DNA of 64,000 nt. Source: Flavobacterium sp. Lineage in GTDB: Bacteria > Bacteroidota > Bacteroidia > Flavobacteriales > Flavobacteriaceae. The notes beneath the pieces are model-generated. The model was not told the origin of the DNA, searched no databases, and worked only from the letters and a program-made list of their open reading frames with translations. Of the stretch, positions 38,049 through 47,181 are shown piece after piece (positions within the stretch are counted from its first letter, which is position 1; each line of letters begins with the position of its first letter). The stretch covers positions 653,474 through 717,473 of the forward strand of contig CP051546.1 in assembly GCA_012837155.1 (NCBI GenBank), given 5' to 3'. The position numbers and the translations under genes were made by a program.

Positions 38049-38798
38049 TTATTTTCCTTTATTAGCTTCTGCGATGTATTTTTCTAATGCCATGGTCATC
38101 GATGGAGCTTCTGGTGTTGGAGCTAAAATGTCAATTCTTAGTCCAGAATCTAAAGCTTCTTTTTGAGTAGAACTTCCAAAAACGGCAATTCGAGTGTTAT
38201 TTTGTTTAAAATCTGGGAAATTAGTAAACAATGATTTTATTCCTGTTGGACTGAAAAATGCCAAAACATCATAATATACATCGACCAAATCAGACAAGTC
38301 GCTAATAACTGTTTTATAGAAAACGGCTTGTACCCAGTCGACTTTCAAGTTGTTTAGCGTGATTGGAGCATCAGAATTTAATTGATCTGAGGCAGGCAAC
38401 AAGAATTTTTCGTCTTTATATTTTTTGATTAGTGGAGATAAATCGGCAAAATCTTTTGGTCCAACATAAATTTTGCGTTTTCGATAGACCACATATTTTT
38501 GAAGGTAAAAAGCGACAGCTTCAGATTGGCAAAAATATTTAAGTCCTTCGGGAACCTTGTAACGCATTTCATCTGCAACCCTAAAAAAATGATCGACCGA
38601 GTTTTTGCTGGTTAATATAATGGCAGTAAAATTGGTGAGATCAATTTTTTGCAATCTAATTTCTTTTGCACTAACACCTTCTACGTGGATAAAAGTTCTA
38701 AAATCAATTTTTACTTTATGCTTTTGTTGAAGCTCAAAGTAAGGAGAATTTTCTACTTTAGGCTCGGGTTGTGACACCAAAATTGTTTTCACTTTCAT
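38049..38798 (-). CDS. hemD: Uroporphyrinogen-III synthase (HemD)
   Basis: A 249-residue two-lobed protein with the weakly conserved HemD pattern: an N-terminal KTILVSQPEP strand, IILTSKNSVDHFF near 68, and YDVLAFFSPTGIKSLFTNFP with the typical Ser/Pro-Thr-Gly region in the second lobe. It should close hydroxymethylbilane to uroporphyrinogen III in haem synthesis. MKVKTILVSQ at 38798 is preferred to the upstream ATG at 38819, which would overlap the DUF4271 stop. It follows DUF4271 directly. Confidence 0.85.
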   Translation of the reverse strand: MKVKTILVSQPEPKVENSPYFELQQKHKVKIDFRTFIHVEGVSAKEIRLQKIDLTNFTAIILTSKNSVDHFFRVADEMRYKVPEGLKYFCQSEAVAFYLQKYVVYRKRKIYVGPKDFADLSPLIKKYKDEKFLLPASDQLNSDAPITLNNLKVDWVQAVFYKTVISDLSDLVDVYYDVLAFFSPTGIKSLFTNFPDFKQNNTRIAVFGSSTQKEALDSGLRIDILAPTPEAPSMTMALEKYIAEANKGK

Positions 38799-38811
38799 AT
38801 CTAATATTTTC

Positions 38812-39483
38812 TTAAGCAATACCTTTTGTAAACCAATAATACATAAAATAATACGGTGCTATTTCGAGAGCGCAAAGATATAAAATAAAATAAAATAACT
38901 TGCTGAATATTAAATTTTGATAATTTTTTATTGAAACCAAATAAGTTAAAGCATTTGTTATCAAAACAATACCAATAAGTCCAAATAAAATATTTTTTGG
39001 AATGGAGTCGTAATAAAACAAAATAAGATTGATAGGTAGTATAAATAAACCAATATAGGTTCTGTAAGTTACTTTTTGAAGGTTAAATTGCTCAACAAAT
39101 TCCTCCATATTGAATGCCGTGGCGATAATTTTCTCGATTAAAAATTTAGATAAAATAAAGAAAATAAGGAAAGTAGTGATTTGGATATATAAAATCCAAT
39201 CTGTTTTTGAAGCATACCCTAAATGTGTCATCGAAAGCTGAATGAAGAATGCTAATGAAATAATTTGCACGAAAAACAACGAAATGGTAAAGCCACTTTT
39301 AAGGTGAATACTGTCCTTGTAAACTTTTATGTATTTATCTGAAAAGATTAAATTGATAAAATCTGAAAATCGATTCTCGAAAATTGATTTTGCAAAAGCG
39401 ATGGTTGCAAACGCTATCACGAATAAAGCTGTGGCCCATTCTTTATTTTCGATTATTCTTGGATGTAGTACATTTTCGATCAT
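38812..39483 (-). CDS. DUF4271 membrane protein
   Basis: A 223-residue protein with about six transmembrane segments (ATALFVIAFATIAFAKSIFE, ILYIQITTFLIFFILSKFLI, and a C-terminal ALEIAPYYFMYYW). The pattern matches DUF4271, a Bacteroidota family of unknown function usually next to hemD. Its stop is 13 bases before the hemD start, so they form one transcript. Confidence 0.85.
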   Translation of the reverse strand: MIENVLHPRIIENKEWATALFVIAFATIAFAKSIFENRFSDFINLIFSDKYIKVYKDSIHLKSGFTISLFFVQIISLAFFIQLSMTHLGYASKTDWILYIQITTFLIFFILSKFLIEKIIATAFNMEEFVEQFNLQKVTYRTYIGLFILPINLILFYYDSIPKNILFGLIGIVLITNALTYLVSIKNYQNLIFSKLFYFILYLCALEIAPYYFMYYWFTKGIA

Positions 39484-39633
39484 AACGATGCAAAATTACC
39501 AATTTTATTTCATTCTTTTTATTATGAAATCGCTCTGATTCAAAATGCAAATATACAGGAAGACTAGCGACAACGCACATAATCTATAATAAATAAAACC
39601 TTTATATATAGGAATCAAATCGTATAAAAAGTT

Positions 39634-39641
39634 TACTTTTG
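39634..39641 (+). promoter_or_regulatory. -7 element upstream of the GT2 gene
   Basis: TACTTTTG followed by CGTTG, 18 bases before the start codon at 39660. It fits TAnnTTTG; the -33 element is unclear. Confidence 0.5.
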
Positions 39642-39659
39642 CGTTGAAATTACTCAAAG

Positions 39660-40385
39660 ATGAACGATTGTATTGTTATAATTCCTACCTATAACGAAAT
39701 TGAAAACATAGAAAGCATCATAAGATCCGTGCTTTCGCAACATAAACCGTTTCATGTTCTTGTTATTGATGACCATTCGCCAGATCAAACGGCAGATAGA
39801 GTAGTCATGCTTCAATCGGAATTTGAAGGCAGGTTGTTTTTAGAAAAAAGAGCAGGAAAATTAGGTTTGGGAACCGCTTATGTTCATGGTTTTAAATGGG
39901 CTTTGAAAAATAATTATGACTATATTTTCGAAATGGATGCTGATTTTTCGCATAATCCAAATGATTTAGAAAAATTATATGATGCTTGTCATTTTGGAGG
40001 TGCTGACTTAGCCATTGGATCGCGCTATGTTACAGGTGTAAATGTCGTAAACTGGCCTTTAAGTCGAGTTTTAATGTCTTATTTTGCGTCTGTTTACGTT
40101 CAAATTATCACGGGAATGAAAATACATGATGCCACCGCAGGCTTCATTTGTTATAAAAAACAGGTGCTGGAAGGAATTAATTTAAATAAAATTAAATTTG
40201 TTGGTTATGCATTTCAAATCGAAATGAAATACAGGGCATTTTGCAAGAATTTTCAAATTGTTGAAGTGCCAATAATTTTTACCGATAGAACCAAAGGACA
40301 ATCTAAAATGAGTAGTGCCATTTTTAAAGAAGCCGTTTTAGGAGTTGTAGCACTCCGATTGAAAAAATTAATTAACACCTTATAA
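39660..40385 (+). CDS. Polyprenol monophosphomannose synthase-type glycosyltransferase (GT2)
   Basis: A 241-residue GT-A enzyme. The nucleotide-sugar fold begins CIVIIPTYNEIENIESIIRS, the metal-binding DxD is in YIFEMDADFSHNP (about 95-107), and GSRYVTGVNVVNWPLSR is typical of dolichol/polyprenol-phosphate mannosyltransferases. It should transfer a hexose from an NDP-sugar to polyprenyl phosphate on the inner face of the membrane. There are no transmembrane helices. The dihydroorotase gene starts 13 bases later; they are probably cotranscribed. Confidence 0.9.
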   Translation: MNDCIVIIPTYNEIENIESIIRSVLSQHKPFHVLVIDDHSPDQTADRVVMLQSEFEGRLFLEKRAGKLGLGTAYVHGFKWALKNNYDYIFEMDADFSHNPNDLEKLYDACHFGGADLAIGSRYVTGVNVVNWPLSRVLMSYFASVYVQIITGMKIHDATAGFICYKKQVLEGINLNKIKFVGYAFQIEMKYRAFCKNFQIVEVPIIFTDRTKGQSKMSSAIFKEAVLGVVALRLKKLINTL

Positions 40386-40397
40386 GGGAAAGAGAAA

Positions 40398-41737
40398 ATG
40401 AATAGGGTTTTAATCAAGAATGCCAAAATAGTAAACGAAGGAACCATTTTTGAAGGCGATGTTTTAATAGAAAATGACTTAATTGTCGAAATCTCAGAAA
40501 GCATTAGTCCTAAATCATCAGAATGCCAAATTATTGATGCCGAAGGGAATTATTTAATGCCGGGAGCTATCGATGATCAAGTGCATTTTAGAGAGCCTGG
40601 ACTCACACACAAAGGCGATATAGAATCAGAGTCGAAAGCCGCTGTTGCAGGCGGAATTACATCGTTTATTGAACAGCCAAACACGGTTCCAAATGCGGTA
40701 ACGCAAGAAATTTTAGAACAAAAATATCAGTTGGCCTCCGAGAAATCTTATGCGAATTATTCGTTTATGATGGGCGCAACAAATGATAATTTAGAAGAAG
40801 TTTTAAAAACAAATCCAAAGAATGTAGCAGGAATAAAAATATTTTTAGGATCATCAACAGGCAATATGCTAGTTGATAATGAAACTGTTTTAGAAAGAAT
40901 ATTTTCAAGCACACCAATGCTTATCGCTGTGCATTGTGAAGATGAGACAACCATTAAACATAATTTAGAAAAATACAAAGAAGAATTTGGAGAGGATATT
41001 CCTGTAAGGGTTCATCATCTTATTCGTAGTGAGGAAGCCTGCTATATTTCGTCTTCTAAAGCGATTGCACTTGCTAAAAAAACAGGGGCACGCTTGCATG
41101 TTTTTCACCTTTCGACGGCTAAGGAAATGGATTTGTTTACCAATAAAATCCCATTGGAAGAAAAGAAAATTACTGCCGAAGTTTGCATTCATCATCTATG
41201 GTTTACCGATGAAGATTATGCAACGAAGGGCAATTTGATAAAATGGAATCCCGCTGTGAAGACAGCCAATGACCGAAAAGTGCTTTGGGAAGCCTTGCTC
41301 GATGGAAGAATTGATGTGATTGCCACAGATCATGCGCCACACACTTTAGAAGAAAAAAAGCAATCCTATTTGAAAGCTCCTTCTGGTGGACCATTAGTAC
41401 AACACGCTGTTGTGGCAATGTTTGAAGCCTATCATCAGGGGAAAATAAGCATCGAAAAAATCGTCGAAAAAATGTGTCATAATCCAGCCAAGATTTTCAA
41501 AATTGAAAAGCGTGGTTTTATTAAAGTGGGTTATTTTGCTGATTTAGTTATCGTAAATTCTGGTATGCCTTGGAGCGTTAAAAAAGAAAATATTCTTGCT
41601 AAATGTGGATGGTCTCCTTTTGAGGGATTTACTTTTAAATCTAGAATTACCCATACTTTTGTTAATGGTCAACTCGTTTATTCTGCCTTTAAAATAAAAA
41701 TATTCGTGCTGGAAAACGACTTTTGTTTGATAGATAA
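40398..41737 (+). CDS. pyrC: Dihydroorotase (one-base frameshift near the end)
   Basis: A 446-residue amidohydrolase that interconverts carbamoyl-aspartate and dihydroorotate in pyrimidine synthesis. Seen: AIDDQVHFREPGLTHKGDIE, the carbamylated-Lys segment GIKIFLGSSTG, VHCEDE, VFHLSTAKE, and DVIATDHAPHT with the catalytic Asp. The usual HxH metal motif reads QxH here. At 41691-41694 one A is missing: correction changes the end to KNKNIRAGKRLLFDR with stop at 41737; uncorrected, it runs to 41795 into the next gene. Part of a run of five + strand or convergent genes. Confidence 0.9.
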
Positions 41738-41748
41738 ATGCAAGAAAG

Positions 41749-42282
41749 ATGAAAAAAATAATTCCGTTTTTTACTATCCTCACAATTCTTTGTAGTTGTA
41801 AAAATGAAATCGTCAAGAAGCCAAATCATCTTATCGAAAGAAATAAAATGGTAGATATCATGTATGATATGTCGATTTTAGAAGGTATAAAAACGGTAAA
41901 CCCAAGCTCGTTAGACACTTTTAAAATCAATTCAAATAATTATATTTATAAAAAATATAAAATTGACAGCCTTCAATTTGCACAAAATAATATTTACTAT
42001 GCGTCTGATTACAAGGAGTACAAACTAATGTTTGAAGAAATAAAATCGAGACTAGACAAAAACAGTTCCTTGATGGAATCCGTAGTTAAAATTGAAAACA
42101 AGAAAATTGCTGCTCGAAAACTGGCGGAAGAAAAAGCAAAAGCAAAAAAAGTTGCCGATTCAATGAAAAAGGCAAAAAAAGAAATCAAACTCAAAAAAGT
42201 GGCTGATTCAATAAAGAAAATTAAAACCGCAAAAACTTTAGATTCAATCAAAAAAATAAAGAAAAAGAAGAAACTTTTATAA
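41749..42282 (+). CDS. DUF4296 lipoprotein with lysine-rich repetitive tail
   Basis: A 177-residue lipoprotein with lipobox LCSC (residue about 17), then a DUF4296 body (RNKMVDIMYDMSILEGIKTV, YKIDSLQFAQNNIYYASDYK). After about residue 118 the tail is repetitive: KKVADSMKKAKKE, KKVADSIKKIKTA, KTLDSIKKIKKKKK, a positively charged amphipathic stretch. Function unknown. ATG 41749 is 11 bases after the corrected pyrC stop. Its 3' end overlaps the convergent SDR gene by six bases. Confidence 0.85.
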   Translation: MKKIIPFFTILTILCSCKNEIVKKPNHLIERNKMVDIMYDMSILEGIKTVNPSSLDTFKINSNNYIYKKYKIDSLQFAQNNIYYASDYKEYKLMFEEIKSRLDKNSSLMESVVKIENKKIAARKLAEEKAKAKKVADSMKKAKKEIKLKKVADSIKKIKTAKTLDSIKKIKKKKKLL

Positions 42283-43266
42283 ACTAGAAATTTCTTTTAT
42301 GTAGTTGTGTATTTCTAAAAAATCAAATTTTAAAGTACATTTAATTTTTTCATTCGAATATACATTTTTAGCATAAGATGCTTTGGCGGTGGCGCAATCT
42401 AAATTTCTTTTTTTTCTAAAAATAGTCGAAAAAAGCCAATCGATTCTCCATAAAATATCCATCATTACCGGACTTAAATATATTGAAGGTTTCTTTATTT
42501 TCGATGCTTTGGCAATGGTATTAAACAAATCCCTGAAGACTATGTTTTGTGCAATTACCACGTATCGTTCGTTTCTTACATCACTTTTTATGAGTTCAAA
42601 CATTATTTTAACTACATCTGTAACGGCAACAAATCCCGTTTTTCCTTTAGTGTAAAAAGGCAATCCATTTTGCACATTTTTAAGAAGCTTTCCGCTTCCT
42701 TGATCTAAAAAACCAGGCCCAATAATGACGCCTGGATTTACAATTACGGCGTTTAAACCTTCTTGTTGCCCACGCCACATTTCCATTTCGGCGCCATATT
42801 TAGAAATAGCATAATCGCTGTGAGGCTTTTCGGGATTCCATTCGGTTTCTTCGGTAATGATTTTTTCATTCTCTTTTAAGTCGCCAAGAGCCGCGATTGA
42901 ACTCACAAAACATATTTTTTTTACCGTTTTGGCAATGCAAAAATTGACCATATTTGCCGTTCCTTCGATGTTTACTTTTCGAATTAAATCTTCGTCTTTG
43001 GGGTCAAAGGAAATCAGAGCGGCACAATGGTATACATACTCAATGTTTTTGAAAGCTATTTCTAATGAGGGAATGTCAGTTATATCCGCTTTTACCCATT
43101 CTATTTTTTGGAATAAAGCTTCCTTTTTGTAAAGAGCAAAAAGCGATTTTGTTTTTTGAATTGTTTCAACATTTCGATAAATAGCACGAACGGTTTCTTC
43201 ATTTTCAACTAAATGAAGCAATAAATGCGCACCAACTAAGCCTGTTCCTCCTGTAACTAAAACCAT
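42277..43266 (-). CDS. NAD-dependent epimerase/dehydratase (extended SDR)
   Basis: A 329-residue extended short-chain dehydrogenase. The NAD(P)-binding motif VTGGTGLVGAHLLLHLVENE starts at residue 4. The catalytic Tyr/Lys pair is in HSDYAISKYGAEME (about 150-163), with the Ser in VSSIAALG. The C-terminal half is substrate-specific and does not identify the sugar or alcohol. It is convergent with DUF4296 and divergent from tyrS. Confidence 0.88.
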   Translation of the reverse strand: MVLVTGGTGLVGAHLLLHLVENEETVRAIYRNVETIQKTKSLFALYKKEALFQKIEWVKADITDIPSLEIAFKNIEYVYHCAALISFDPKDEDLIRKVNIEGTANMVNFCIAKTVKKICFVSSIAALGDLKENEKIITEETEWNPEKPHSDYAISKYGAEMEMWRGQQEGLNAVIVNPGVIIGPGFLDQGSGKLLKNVQNGLPFYTKGKTGFVAVTDVVKIMFELIKSDVRNERYVVIAQNIVFRDLFNTIAKASKIKKPSIYLSPVMMDILWRIDWLFSTIFRKKRNLDCATAKASYAKNVYSNEKIKCTLKFDFLEIHNYIKEISSL

Positions 43267-43354
43267 AAAGCGAAATTACAAATTACAAATTACGAATGGC
43301 GAATTATTTTCTCAATTTACCCAATAAATCATTTACCCAATCAACATTAAATTT

Positions 43355-43362
43355 TATCTTTG
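43355..43362 (+). promoter_or_regulatory. -7 element of the tyrS promoter
   Basis: TATCTTTG at 43355-43362, 17 bases before ATG 43380. Because it lies inside the upstream extension of the open frame, it supports the later start. Confidence 0.6.
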
Positions 43363-43379
43363 TCGAAATTGTTAAAAAA

Positions 43380-44672
43380 ATGAAGAATTTTATCGAAGAA
43401 GTCACTTGGAGGGGAATGCTCCACGATGTGATGCCAGGTACCGAAGAACATTTGATGGAACAAATGCGAGTGGCGTATGTAGGAATTGACCCAACTGCCG
43501 ATTCCTTGCATATAGGACATTTGGTAGGCGTGATGCTATTGAAACATTTTCAATTATCAGGACACAAACCATTGGCGTTAGTGGGTGGAGCGACGGGAAT
43601 GATTGGAGACCCTTCTGGAAAATCGAACGAACGAAACTTGCTTGACGAGGCAACATTGCGTCACAATCAAGAAGCCATAAAAGGGCAATTAGCCCGTTTC
43701 TTAGATTTTACTTCAGCTGCGCCAAACGCTGCTGAGTTGGTTAATAATTACGATTGGATGAAGAATTTTTCGTTTTTAGATTTCATTCGAGACATCGGAA
43801 AACATATTACCGTGAACTATATGATGGCCAAAGATTCGGTAAAAAAACGCCTGTCGTCGGAAGCGGCCGAAGGAATGTCGTTTACCGAATTTACGTACCA
43901 ATTGGTTCAAGGATATGACTTTTTGCATTTGTACCGAGAAAAACAATGCACATTGCAAATGGGTGGGAGCGACCAATGGGGAAATATTACCACGGGAACG
44001 GAGCTGGTACGTCGAATAGCCAATGGCAAAGCTTATGCGTTGACTTGTCCGCTGATTACCAAAGCTGATGGAACTAAATTCGGAAAATCCGAGGGAGGCA
44101 ATATTTGGTTGGATTCGGCTAGAACTTCGCCCTATAAGTTTTACCAATACTGGTTGAACACATCGGATGTTGATGCAGAAAAATACATCAAAATTTTTAC
44201 CTTCCTGTCAAAAGAAGCCATTGCGGTTTTGACGGAGCAACACCAAGAAGTACCCCATTTACGCTTGTTACAAAAAAAATTGGCAGAAGAAATTACCGTA
44301 TTGGTTCATTCGGCAGCCGATTTAGAAAAAGCTATAAAAGCATCGGGAATTCTTTTTGGAAATGCCACTTCGGACGATTTGAAACAATTGGACGAAACGA
44401 CTTTCTTGGAAGTTTTTGATGGTGTTCCTCAAGCGGAAATTGCAAAATCTGAAATTGAAACTGGAATTAATATTGTTGAGGTTCTAAACGAAAAAACAGG
44501 CTTTATGAAATCCAATGGCGAAGCTAGACGTGCTTTAACCGCCAATTCGATTTCGGTAAACCGAGAAAAAGTAACCGAAGAATTTGTGCTTTCGACCAAA
44601 GATTTAATAAACAACCAATTTGTATTACTGCAAAGCGGTAAGAAGAATTATTTCGTGATTCGGGTTAAATAA
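43380..44672 (+). CDS. tyrS: Tyrosyl-tRNA synthetase
   Basis: A 430-residue class I aminoacyl-tRNA synthetase. It has the HIGH motif in [11 protein letters not shown] (about 50), the substrate region [18 protein letters not shown], and the KMSKS equivalent KFGKSEGGN near 240. The C-terminus contains an S4-like RNA-binding domain ([20 protein letters not shown]). ATG 43380 ([12 protein letters not shown]) is chosen over the frame start at 43296 because of the promoter and family alignment. Its stop overlaps the convergent LuxE-like gene by 8 bases. Confidence 0.96.
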   Translation: MKNFIEEVTWRGMLHDVMPGTEEHLMEQMRVAYVGIDPTADSLHIGHLVGVMLLKHFQLSGHKPLALVGGATGMIGDPSGKSNERNLLDEATLRHNQEAIKGQLARFLDFTSAAPNAAELVNNYDWMKNFSFLDFIRDIGKHITVNYMMAKDSVKKRLSSEAAEGMSFTEFTYQLVQGYDFLHLYREKQCTLQMGGSDQWGNITTGTELVRRIANGKAYALTCPLITKADGTKFGKSEGGNIWLDSARTSPYKFYQYWLNTSDVDAEKYIKIFTFLSKEAIAVLTEQHQEVPHLRLLQKKLAEEITVLVHSAADLEKAIKASGILFGNATSDDLKQLDETTFLEVFDGVPQAEIAKSEIETGINIVEVLNEKTGFMKSNGEARRALTANSISVNREKVTEEFVLSTKDLINNQFVLLQSGKKNYFVIRVK

Positions 44673-45645
44673 CCATCAAGTTACAACCTCGAATATCGCT
44701 GTTATCAAAACGTCCCAATACCTCGAAAGAGTTGTTGGGATTTTTCTTGCCCAAATCTTGAGTGGCAATGAACGAACAAGAGTTGATGTTGGCAAGGTCG
44801 ATAACATTGATACCGCCTGTTTTTCCTTCAGAAACGTAGGTCAAAGCGTCTTCGGTATCTCGGATTAAAATCTGCATCCATGGCGGACATTCAAAAACGC
44901 CATTCCCTAAGGAATAGGCTTGCGAAAGCAACTCGGTCATGCCGTATTCCGAATGTATGGCAGTAACGCCAAAACCTTCAGAAAGTTGAGCGTGCAATTC
45001 TTCGCGAATCATTTCTTTTCGTTGGCCTTTCATTCCGCCTGTTTCCATAATAATGGTGTTTTGCAATTGGAACTTTTGCTTCTCGATTAAATCTAACAAA
45101 GCATAAGTGACACCAATCAAAATCACGTTTTGTTCTGAATTGTTTAATCGAATTAACTTTTCGATAAGTTCGTTGTGGTTGTGAAGATAAAATCCGCTTT
45201 CGGGATTGTTGGTCATTTTGATTAAATCTTCGACCATATAAATCAAAGAAGAACCTTCGCGTTCCAAATAGGATGGGAGCAAAGCCAAAACAACATAATC
45301 CTCGATATTTCCGTAGAACTCCGAAAAACCTTTTCGATAACTTTCTTCGTATAAAGTGATATCGGTAACAAAATGTTTGCTTGTTGCCATTCCTGTTGTT
45401 CCGCTGCTTGTAAAAGTTGCCTGAATGGGATTTTCATTAGAAACTACCTTGTGACTTTTAAAAAACTGAATGGGTAAAAACGGAATTTGTTCTAATGATT
45501 TTACTTTTTGAACATCGGTTTTCAAAAAAGCGCAAAATTCTCGATAAACCAAGTTATGTTCATATTGAAAACGAAACACTTGGAGTGCTGCTTTTTCAAA
45601 TTGTTTTTGGTTTGAAAGGGTAAATATGTTGATAGTTGGAATCAA
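44665..45645 (-). CDS. LuxE-like acyl-protein synthetase family protein
   Basis: A 326-residue member of the LuxE/ANL-type adenylating family. It shows the P-loop-like [14 protein letters not shown] (about 77-90) for AMP binding, and [20 protein letters not shown] and [16 protein letters not shown] in the second half, as in LuxE and related acyl-activating proteins. It should activate a carboxylate as an acyl-adenylate; substrate and partner are unknown. No luxC or luxD is nearby. It overlaps the 3' end of tyrS by 8 bases on the other strand. Confidence 0.85.
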   Translation of the reverse strand: MIPTINIFTLSNQKQFEKAALQVFRFQYEHNLVYREFCAFLKTDVQKVKSLEQIPFLPIQFFKSHKVVSNENPIQATFTSSGTTGMATSKHFVTDITLYEESYRKGFSEFYGNIEDYVVLALLPSYLEREGSSLIYMVEDLIKMTNNPESGFYLHNHNELIEKLIRLNNSEQNVILIGVTYALLDLIEKQKFQLQNTIIMETGGMKGQRKEMIREELHAQLSEGFGVTAIHSEYGMTELLSQAYSLGNGVFECPPWMQILIRDTEDALTYVSEGKTGGINVIDLANINSCSFIATQDLGKKNPNNSFEVLGRFDNSDIRGCNLMVI

Positions 45646-45712
45646 GATTTTTTGTGAAAAGATAAATAGTTAAAACTCTTATTTTTAACCCGAAGCATTG
45701 AGACTAAATAAG

Positions 45713-45736
45713 AAAACCCAACATTAATTGGGTTTT
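45713..45736. terminator. Terminator after the T9SS-domain gene
   Basis: AAAACCCAA and TTGGGTTTT enclose CATTAA. On the minus strand it follows the stop of the sorting-domain gene and is followed by T-rich DNA. Confidence 0.75.
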
Positions 45737-45759
45737 AGAGTTATATGCAAATTAGTTTG

Positions 45760-46101
45760 TTATTTTACAATTAGCTTTCTGGTGGCGGTTGCATCGCCTT
45801 CGTTAATCTTAATGATATAAACACCTGGAGAAAGATTCGAAATATTGAGTTCTTTTGAACTAATAGTAGTTTGAAGTACTTTTTTACCCAAAACGTCAAA
45901 AATCATTATTTCTTTGTCTAAATCATTTTTGGTGCTAATATAAACCTTGCCATTGCTTACGGGGTTTGGATACAAACTCAACCCTTCGATAGCGGTAGCT
46001 TCTTGAGGTTTTGGCTGTTGTTGCTTTACTTCTTGAGCCGAGAGGTTCACAGAAAAGAAAAAAGCCAGTAAAAGAGTAATATAAAAGTAATTTTTTGTCA
46101 T
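45760..46101 (-). CDS. Minimal type IX secretion sorting-domain protein
   Basis: A 113-residue protein. The signal peptide (residues 1-22, ending NLSAQ) is followed by about 18 Gln/Pro/Lys-rich residues, then a complete T9SS type A sorting domain: GLSLYPNPVSNGKVYI, IFDVLGKKVLQTTI, LSPGVYIIKI and the basic end ATRKLIVK. There is no passenger domain, whereas ordinary substrates carry an enzyme or adhesin in front. The protein may be a minimal surface peptide, a decoy substrate or a decayed gene. The frame is clean and a terminator follows, which argues for expression. Confidence 0.88.
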   Translation of the reverse strand: MTKNYFYITLLLAFFFSVNLSAQEVKQQQPKPQEATAIEGLSLYPNPVSNGKVYISTKNDLDKEIMIFDVLGKKVLQTTISSKELNISNLSPGVYIIKINEGDATATRKLIVK

Positions 46102-46460
46102 CAGTTCGATTTGGTTATGTAAAAGTATAAAAAAAACATTTCAATTTGTATACCAAAAACATAAAAAGATAGCACACAGGGATAATTTACAAAAAAATTA
46201 ACAAAATAAATAAGAAAATTATTAAATATAAATAATTTTTTAGTTTAAAGATTAGAATCAAAAGTGTAAATAGTATCTTTATAATTAGCTAATTACAGAG
46301 TGATGCATGGTTATAATTATGAGCCAAAAAGTATTTTTATAAGCAGTAATTTTTGATTTAATCTATTATCAAATTGTTAACTTATTAAATTATGATTAAC
46401 AGTTTTGCTGGTTTTGTTTTACATTTACCTTTACAAAAATGAACGCATATTGTTGTTGTT
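46102..46460. other. Intergenic region upstream of the Pho response regulator
   Basis: About 360 AT-rich bases between divergent genes. A near-consensus TATCTTTA at about 46273-46280 could belong to the + strand. I see no ORF or RNA gene. A TTAAC-type repeat like that before the porin gene was not found with confidence. Confidence 0.45.
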
Positions 46461-47143
46461 ATGAAAAAACGAAACACGAAGATTTTATTAGTTGATGATG
46501 AACCAGATATTTTAGAAATAGTTGGTTACAATTTAGCGCAAGAAGGATACCAAATTATTACAGCAATCAATGGAAAAGAAGCTATTGCAAAAGCTAAAAA
46601 AGAGCTGCCAGACCTAATTATTATGGATGTAATGATGCCCGAAATGGACGGAATGGAAGCTTGCGAAAACATTAGAAAAATTCCAGAATTAAACAATGTA
46701 ATTATTACTTTTTTGACCGCCAGAAGCGAAGATTATTCTCAAATGGCAGGCTTTGATGCGGGTGCCGATGATTATATTACAAACCCATAAAACCAAAATT
46801 ATTAGTAAGTAAGGTTAAGGCATTGTTAAGGCGATTGAAGGAGCAAGAAAAAAATAGCGAAACCTTAAACGTGGGAGGAATTGAAATTAATCGCGAAGAA
46901 TATAAAATAATAAAAGACAATGTTGTAATAGCATTGCCTCGAAAAGAGTTTGAGTTGTTTTATTTATTAGCATCAAAACCAGGTAAGGTCTTTAAACGCG
47001 ACGAGATTTTAGATAAAGTTTGGGGTAATGAAGTTATCGTTGGAGGCAGAACCATAGATGTTCATATCCGAAAACTAAGGGAAAAAATAGGAGAAGATTA
47101 TTTTAAAACAATAAAAGGAGTCGGATATAAATTTGAAATTTAA
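46461..47143 (+). CDS. phoB: PhoB-like response regulator (one-base frameshift)
   Basis: The receiver domain (KILLVDDEPDILEIVGYNLA, phospho-acceptor Asp in LIIMDVMMPEMDG at about 56, TARSEDY) and the OmpR/PhoB winged helix (LPRKEFELFYLLASKPGKVF, VDVHIRKLREKIGEDY-type end) are complete. They are joined only after one A is restored near 46787 (NPIKPKLLVSK), giving 227 residues. It precedes a sensor kinase and the pst genes, so control of phosphate uptake is likely. The symbol reflects that context. Confidence 0.88.
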
Positions 47144-47181
47144 ATTTAGTTCCCGTATACGCAAATCACTAACCATAAAAA

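Noticed and set aside
43296-43379. N-terminal extension of tyrS
   Set aside because: The promoter -7 element lies inside it and the family begins at MKNFIEE.
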